Positions 60,604-64,000 of a stretch of 64,000 nucleotides of DNA are shown here, in pieces. The translations under genes were made by a program, and so were the position numbers. Numbering within the stretch: position 1 is the first letter of the stretch; every line of letters begins with the position of its first letter. The notes beneath the pieces are model-generated. The model had not been told where the DNA came from, searched no databases, and saw only the letters and a list, made by a program, of their open reading frames with translations. The stretch covers positions 2,250,400 to 2,314,399 of the forward strand of contig NZ_SJEV01000001.1 in the NCBI RefSeq assembly GCF_008642235.1, written 5' to 3'. The DNA is from Planctomonas psychrotolerans (GTDB lineage Bacteria; Actinomycetota; Actinomycetes; Actinomycetales; Microbacteriaceae).

Positions 60604-61740
60604 ATGTCAGTACTCGACAAGACAGACCGCGACGTCGCCCCGTTCTCGCCCGAATCGTGGAGCCTGACGCACACCCAGGACGCCCCGGGATACCGCCCGG
60701 AGGATGCGCGACCCGCGAATCCCGGAATCCTGCACGTGGTGGAGAGCTTCGCGGGCGGTGTCGCCGCGGCCGTGCATGACTACGTGCGGAGCACGCCGCA
60801 TCTCGAGCACCACCTTCTTTACGCGACTCGCGCTGACGCCCCACTGTCGGAGACCGCTCTGCTCGGCTTCGACTCGGTGGAGGAGTTCGAACGCAATCAC
60901 TTCAAGCGCGTCCGTCAGGTGCGGCGCGTGGCGAAGGCCCGCCGCTGCGACGTGGTGCACGCGCACTCCAGCCTGGGCGGGGCGTACACCCGCGTCGCCG
61001 TCTCCAAGTCGGAAGTGACCATCGCGTACACGCCGCACTGCTATTCCTACGAGCGCGAGGACCTGTCCGGTCCGAAGCGTGCCGCATACCGTGCTATCGA
61101 GTGGATGCTCGCGTGGAACACGTCCGTGTTCGCCGCGTGCTCACCGCGTGAGGCCGAACTCTCCCGTCGGTCCATGCCGTCGAACTCGGTCGTCTACGTT
61201 CCGCACGTGAAGCCGCGGGGTCGCGGCCACACGCGCCGCAACTCTCCGGTGCGCACCGTGCTGGCATCCGGTCGCCTCGGCGCCCAGAAGGACCCGGAGT
61301 TCTTCGCCCAGCTGTCCGAGACGGTTCAAGCCACGAGGGACGACATCGACTTCGTCTGGGTCGGCGGTGGGGACCAGGAGATCGTCGACCGTCTGCGTGC
61401 CGCCGGAGTGCGTGTCACCGGGTGGCTCGACCGCCGAGCGGTGTTGCGCGAGATGGCGGCCGCCGACCTCTACGTGCACGTCGCGAAGTGGGAGGGCTAC
61501 CCCGTCACGATCCTGGAGGCCGTGTCCGCGGGACTGCCCGTGATCGTGCGCGACGCCCCCTCGATGGAGTACTTCCCCGAGGAGGCGCGCGTCGATTCCC
61601 TCGACGCGGCCGCCCGGATGATCTCCGTGATGGACGACGCGAGCGTTCGGTCCCTTCAGCACGCCAAGTGGGCGGAGTGGACCGCGATGAACAACACCGC
61701 GAACCAGCTCGAGGCCCTGAACTCGGCCTACGCCGCGTGA
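60604..61740 (+). CDS. Glycosyltransferase family 4-like
   Basis: 378-aa GT-B fold glycosyltransferase. N-terminal half has HVVESFAGGVAAAVHDYVRS (acceptor side), HAHSSLGGAYTRVAVSK and PHCYSYEREDL. The C-terminal nucleotide-sugar domain has ASGRLGAQKDPEFFAQL, VWVGGGDQEIVDRLRAAG, and the EX7E-region KWEGYPVTILEAVSAGLPVI. No membrane helix. Probably adds a sugar to a surface glycan. ATG 60604 follows GAGAGGCC. Confidence 0.9.
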   Translation: MSVLDKTDRDVAPFSPESWSLTHTQDAPGYRPEDARPANPGILHVVESFAGGVAAAVHDYVRSTPHLEHHLLYATRADAPLSETALLGFDSVEEFERNHFKRVRQVRRVAKARRCDVVHAHSSLGGAYTRVAVSKSEVTIAYTPHCYSYEREDLSGPKRAAYRAIEWMLAWNTSVFAACSPREAELSRRSMPSNSVVYVPHVKPRGRGHTRRNSPVRTVLASGRLGAQKDPEFFAQLSETVQATRDDIDFVWVGGGDQEIVDRLRAAGVRVTGWLDRRAVLREMAAADLYVHVAKWEGYPVTILEAVSAGLPVIVRDAPSMEYFPEEARVDSLDAAARMISVMDDASVRSLQHAKWAEWTAMNNTANQLEALNSAYAA

Positions 61741-62146
61741 CCGGGATGCCCCGTGTCGGGCGTCTCCCTGCGTCTCCTGTCGCCTGAGCGACCCGGGAAC
61801 TCTGCCGCATTCAGCGACCGAGAGATCCACTGTGCTCCTCGACCGTTGGTGAGCAACCGATAGGGCCACCTCCTCGGAGGGGGACGAGCATGCGGCCCCG
61901 TGGGAACGGCCGACAGCTCGGGCGCCTGAGACGTGCCGGCACTGGGGCACGGCGACGCCCCCGGACTGGGGACGGGGCGACGCTCGTTCGCCCCCGAAGT
62001 GGGTGAGTCGCGGTCGGTCGGAACCGCCCGGCGCTGACATAGGCTCCGAGAGAACACACGAATACGCGCGGTCGAGGCGGGGGCCGGAACCGCGCGGAAA
62101 TTGCTCGGCGAACACGCCAGAGCATCCCTGGGGGGGGGCGGATACT
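61741..62146. other. 406-bp intergenic region
   Basis: No gene, RNA or clear terminator found. The right end carries a G9 tract just before the ribosome-site region of the beta-helix gene, and an AT-containing stretch at 62095-62105. Confidence 0.5.
62130..62138 (+). repeat. G9 homopolymer at the ribosome site of the beta-helix gene
   Basis: Nine consecutive G, 8 nt before the GTG start at 62147. It is the only G-rich stretch available for ribosome binding, so length changes could alter translation of this surface protein. Confidence 0.7.
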
Positions 62147-64000
62147 GTGGCGCGTGCGCGACGAAACAATTCCAGAACGGTTCTACTGTCGGCCATCGGG
62201 CTGGTGGTCGCGATCGCATCGCAGGGGGTCGCCACGCCGGCTTTCGCCGCCCAGGCACCGCGGGTGCTGGTGGTCGATCAGGCGCGAACGCCCGGCACCT
62301 ATCCGACCATCCAGTCGGCTCTCGACAACGCGAAGACGCCCGGCGACCGGGTGGTGATCCGCGACGGACGGTACGCCGAGAACATCGTGCTGCGTCGGGG
62401 CGGGGCACGTTCCGCGCCCATCACGGTCACGGCCGAGGGCTCCAACGCCGTTCTGGCCGGCACCGTGACCGTCACCGCGGCGCACACCGCGCTGTCGAAC
62501 CTCACCCTCGCCGGACAGACGCGCCACGGCGCCACCGCGGCCACGGCCGTCACCGTCAACGCACCGCACGCCCGCATCACCGGGCTTCGCATCGACTCCT
62601 ACCGGGGCTGGGGCATCCGTTTCGATGCCAAAAAGGCGACCGACGGCTATGCGGCGTCGAACCGGATCACGAATTCCGCGGGCGGGATGCAGCTCGCCGA
62701 ACGTGGAGTGGCCGAGTTCAACGACATCGTACGAATCAACGTGCACGGCGACGCCAGCATGCCGGGCGACGCCTTCCGCGTGTTCGGCTCGAACGTGGTG
62801 ATCCGCGGCAACTCCCTGTCCGGCACCAGCAAGAAGGAGACGTATCTCGCCCACGTCGACGCCATCCAGTCCTGGGATGACGTGAAGATCCCCGTGCGGA
62901 ACGTGCTGGTCGAGAACAATCGCTTCGCCGGATGGTTTCACCAGGGCATCATGCTCGAGAACGACGCGCACCCGCGCAAGGCCTACATCTCCGACTGGAC
63001 CGTGCGCAACAACGTGTTCTCGGGCTTCGAGTCGTGGGGCGTGCTCGCCGGCAAGAAGAACGGCGGCATACCCCGCATGACCGTGGTGAACAACGTTTTC
63101 GCCGGGTCGCTGGACAGGGGTTACCACGGAATCGCCTTCATCGGCGCCGGTGGCTCCGGTTCGGTGCACAACAACGTGATCACCGGTCTGACCCAGTCGA
63201 GCTACTTCGCCAGTGAGCGAGCGACCATGTCCGCGACGCACAACCTCGTCTTCCGGGCACCCTTGCCCAGGCCGGCGGTGCGGAGCAACGTGCTCGCCGA
63301 TCCGCTGTTCTCGGACGTCGCGTCGGGAAACTTCCGGCTGCGTGCCGGATCCCCAGCCATCGACGCCGGAGTGGCGCTCGGCCTCGCATTCGATGCGGAC
63401 GGACTGTCACGCTCCACAGGACGCGTTTCCGACATCGGTCCGTTCGAGTTCAGGTCGTCGGCCCCGGCCGCACCCGCACCCGCACCGGCTCCGGCTCCGG
63501 CTCCGGCGGTCCAGGCTCCGGCGGCCTCGACTCCGGCAACGGTACCCCCGGCTCCGGCAGCCCCGGCTCCGGCAGTTCCGGCTCCGGCAGTTCCGGCTCC
63601 GACAGCTCCGGCACCGGTCGCGCCCGCCCCGGCCGCTCCCGCAGAACCATCGCTCACCGCACCGGCCGCATCCGAGGCCGCACAGTACGAGTCGGTGCCG
63701 GCGTCGGACCGGGTGTCGGGCGCCGACCGCTACGACACCGCGGTCGCGATCTCGCGCGTCGCATTCCCGGAAACCGCCCCCGTCGTCTACGTCGCGAAGG
63801 GCAGCGACTACCCGGACGCGCTCGCGGCCGGGCCCGCCGCGGTGAAGGAGGGCGGCCCGGTGCTGCTCACGGCGGGTGGCGCCCTGCCCGACGCGGTGCA
63901 CGCTCGCATCGCCGAACTCCGACCCGGGAAGATCGTGGTGATCGGCGGCGAGAACGCCGTGTCGTCGGCCGTGTTCGACCGGCTCCGCGCCATCGCCCCG
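62147..64000 (+). CDS. Secreted beta-helix protein with cell-wall-binding repeats (3' end outside window)
   Basis: 618 codons present, open to the end of the window. Signal peptide about 1-35 (VLLSAIGLVVAIASQGVATPAFA). Residues about 45-430 form a right-handed parallel beta-helix (PbH1-type, DUF1565-like start TYPTIQSALDNAKTPGDRVV, and repeated N-N-V-F segments such as VRNNVFSGF and VVNNVFAGS). A Pro/Ala linker (about 440-505; repeated AVPAPA and APAPA units) follows, then at least one CWB2-type repeat (VSGADRYDTAVAISR, KGSDYPDALAAGPAAVKEG, KIVVIGGENAVSSAV). Likely a wall-attached polysaccharide-binding or -cleaving protein. GTG start chosen by signal peptide position. Confidence 0.88.
   Translation, partial: MARARRNNSRTVLLSAIGLVVAIASQGVATPAFAAQAPRVLVVDQARTPGTYPTIQSALDNAKTPGDRVVIRDGRYAENIVLRRGGARSAPITVTAEGSNAVLAGTVTVTAAHTALSNLTLAGQTRHGATAATAVTVNAPHARITGLRIDSYRGWGIRFDAKKATDGYAASNRITNSAGGMQLAERGVAEFNDIVRINVHGDASMPGDAFRVFGSNVVIRGNSLSGTSKKETYLAHVDAIQSWDDVKIPVRNVLVENNRFAGWFHQGIMLENDAHPRKAYISDWTVRNNVFSGFESWGVLAGKKNGGIPRMTVVNNVFAGSLDRGYHGIAFIGAGGSGSVHNNVITGLTQSSYFASERATMSATHNLVFRAPLPRPAVRSNVLADPLFSDVASGNFRLRAGSPAIDAGVALGLAFDADGLSRSTGRVSDIGPFEFRSSAPAAPAPAPAPAPAPAVQAPAASTPATVPPAPAAPAPAVPAPAVPAPTAPAPVAPAPAAPAEPSLTAPAASEAAQYESVPASDRVSGADRYDTAVAISRVAFPETAPVVYVAKGSDYPDALAAGPAAVKEGGPVLLTAGGALPDAVHARIAELRPGKIVVIGGENAVSSAVFDRLRAIAP

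Overview
The window is chromosomal DNA of a high-GC Gram-positive actinobacterium. Gene content and order (eno-ftsB-DUF501, ilvA/greA/DUF4307/mca, xseA/xseB/ispH/fbaA/glpX, ychF) and the mycothiol enzyme Mca point to the family Microbacteriaceae. This is inferred from gene content and composition; no 16S rRNA is present. There is no prophage, integrase, transposase or CRISPR array. Most of the window is compact core genome with many 1-8 bp gene overlaps and several TTG/GTG starts.

Layout. 0-5.4 kb: the enolase 3' end, a divisome protein, DUF501, a mycosin-like membrane-anchored subtilase, a type II NADH dehydrogenase and a tRNA with a leucine UAA anticodon but a short variable loop. 5.5-9.4 kb: two surface proteins, one with cell-wall-binding repeats plus an M23-like domain and one Ig-like multi-pass protein. 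9.5-22.3 kb: housekeeping and membrane functions (LemA, CDF efflux, YcaQ-type glycosylase, AI-2E-family exporter, threonine deaminase, GreA, Mca, ABC exporter plus LolA-like protein, hemolysin III, cis-prenyltransferase). 22.6-34 kb: PIN-PhoH, fumarase, carbonic anhydrase, exonuclease VII, IspH, aldolase, MFS transporter and GlpX. 34-47.3 kb: mixed single genes, including a probable sortase-anchored asparaginase, RmuC, YchF, an FGE-fold protein, and TerC preceded by a clear yybP-ykoY (Mn2+) riboswitch.

47.7-54 kb is a complete sugar-uptake and glycoside-hydrolase locus. A LacI-type regulator is divergent from a lipoprotein solute-binding protein, two permeases and a DUF5060/DUF5605-type glycosidase. 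Twin operators sit over a good sigma-70-type promoter between regulator and operon. The locus ends in about 660 bp made of at least 15 inverted copies of a palindromic REP-like element; the same family recurs at 22.4, 24.1 and 44.6 kb.

55-64 kb moves into cell-surface functions: an acyltransferase with SGNH domain, a fused phosphoribosyltransferase-HAD protein, a glycosyltransferase, and a secreted beta-helix protein with cell-wall-binding repeats that runs off the window end.

Most interesting points: the composite REP array, the short-variable-arm tRNA-Leu(UAA), G8/G9 tracts in front of both cell-wall-binding-repeat genes, the M23 domain lacking a zinc-ligand histidine, the PRTase-HAD fusion in a surface-glycan neighbourhood, and a set of seven apparently leaderless genes with TANNNT boxes 6-8 nt before the start codon. 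I did not find an obviously new defence or mobile system.
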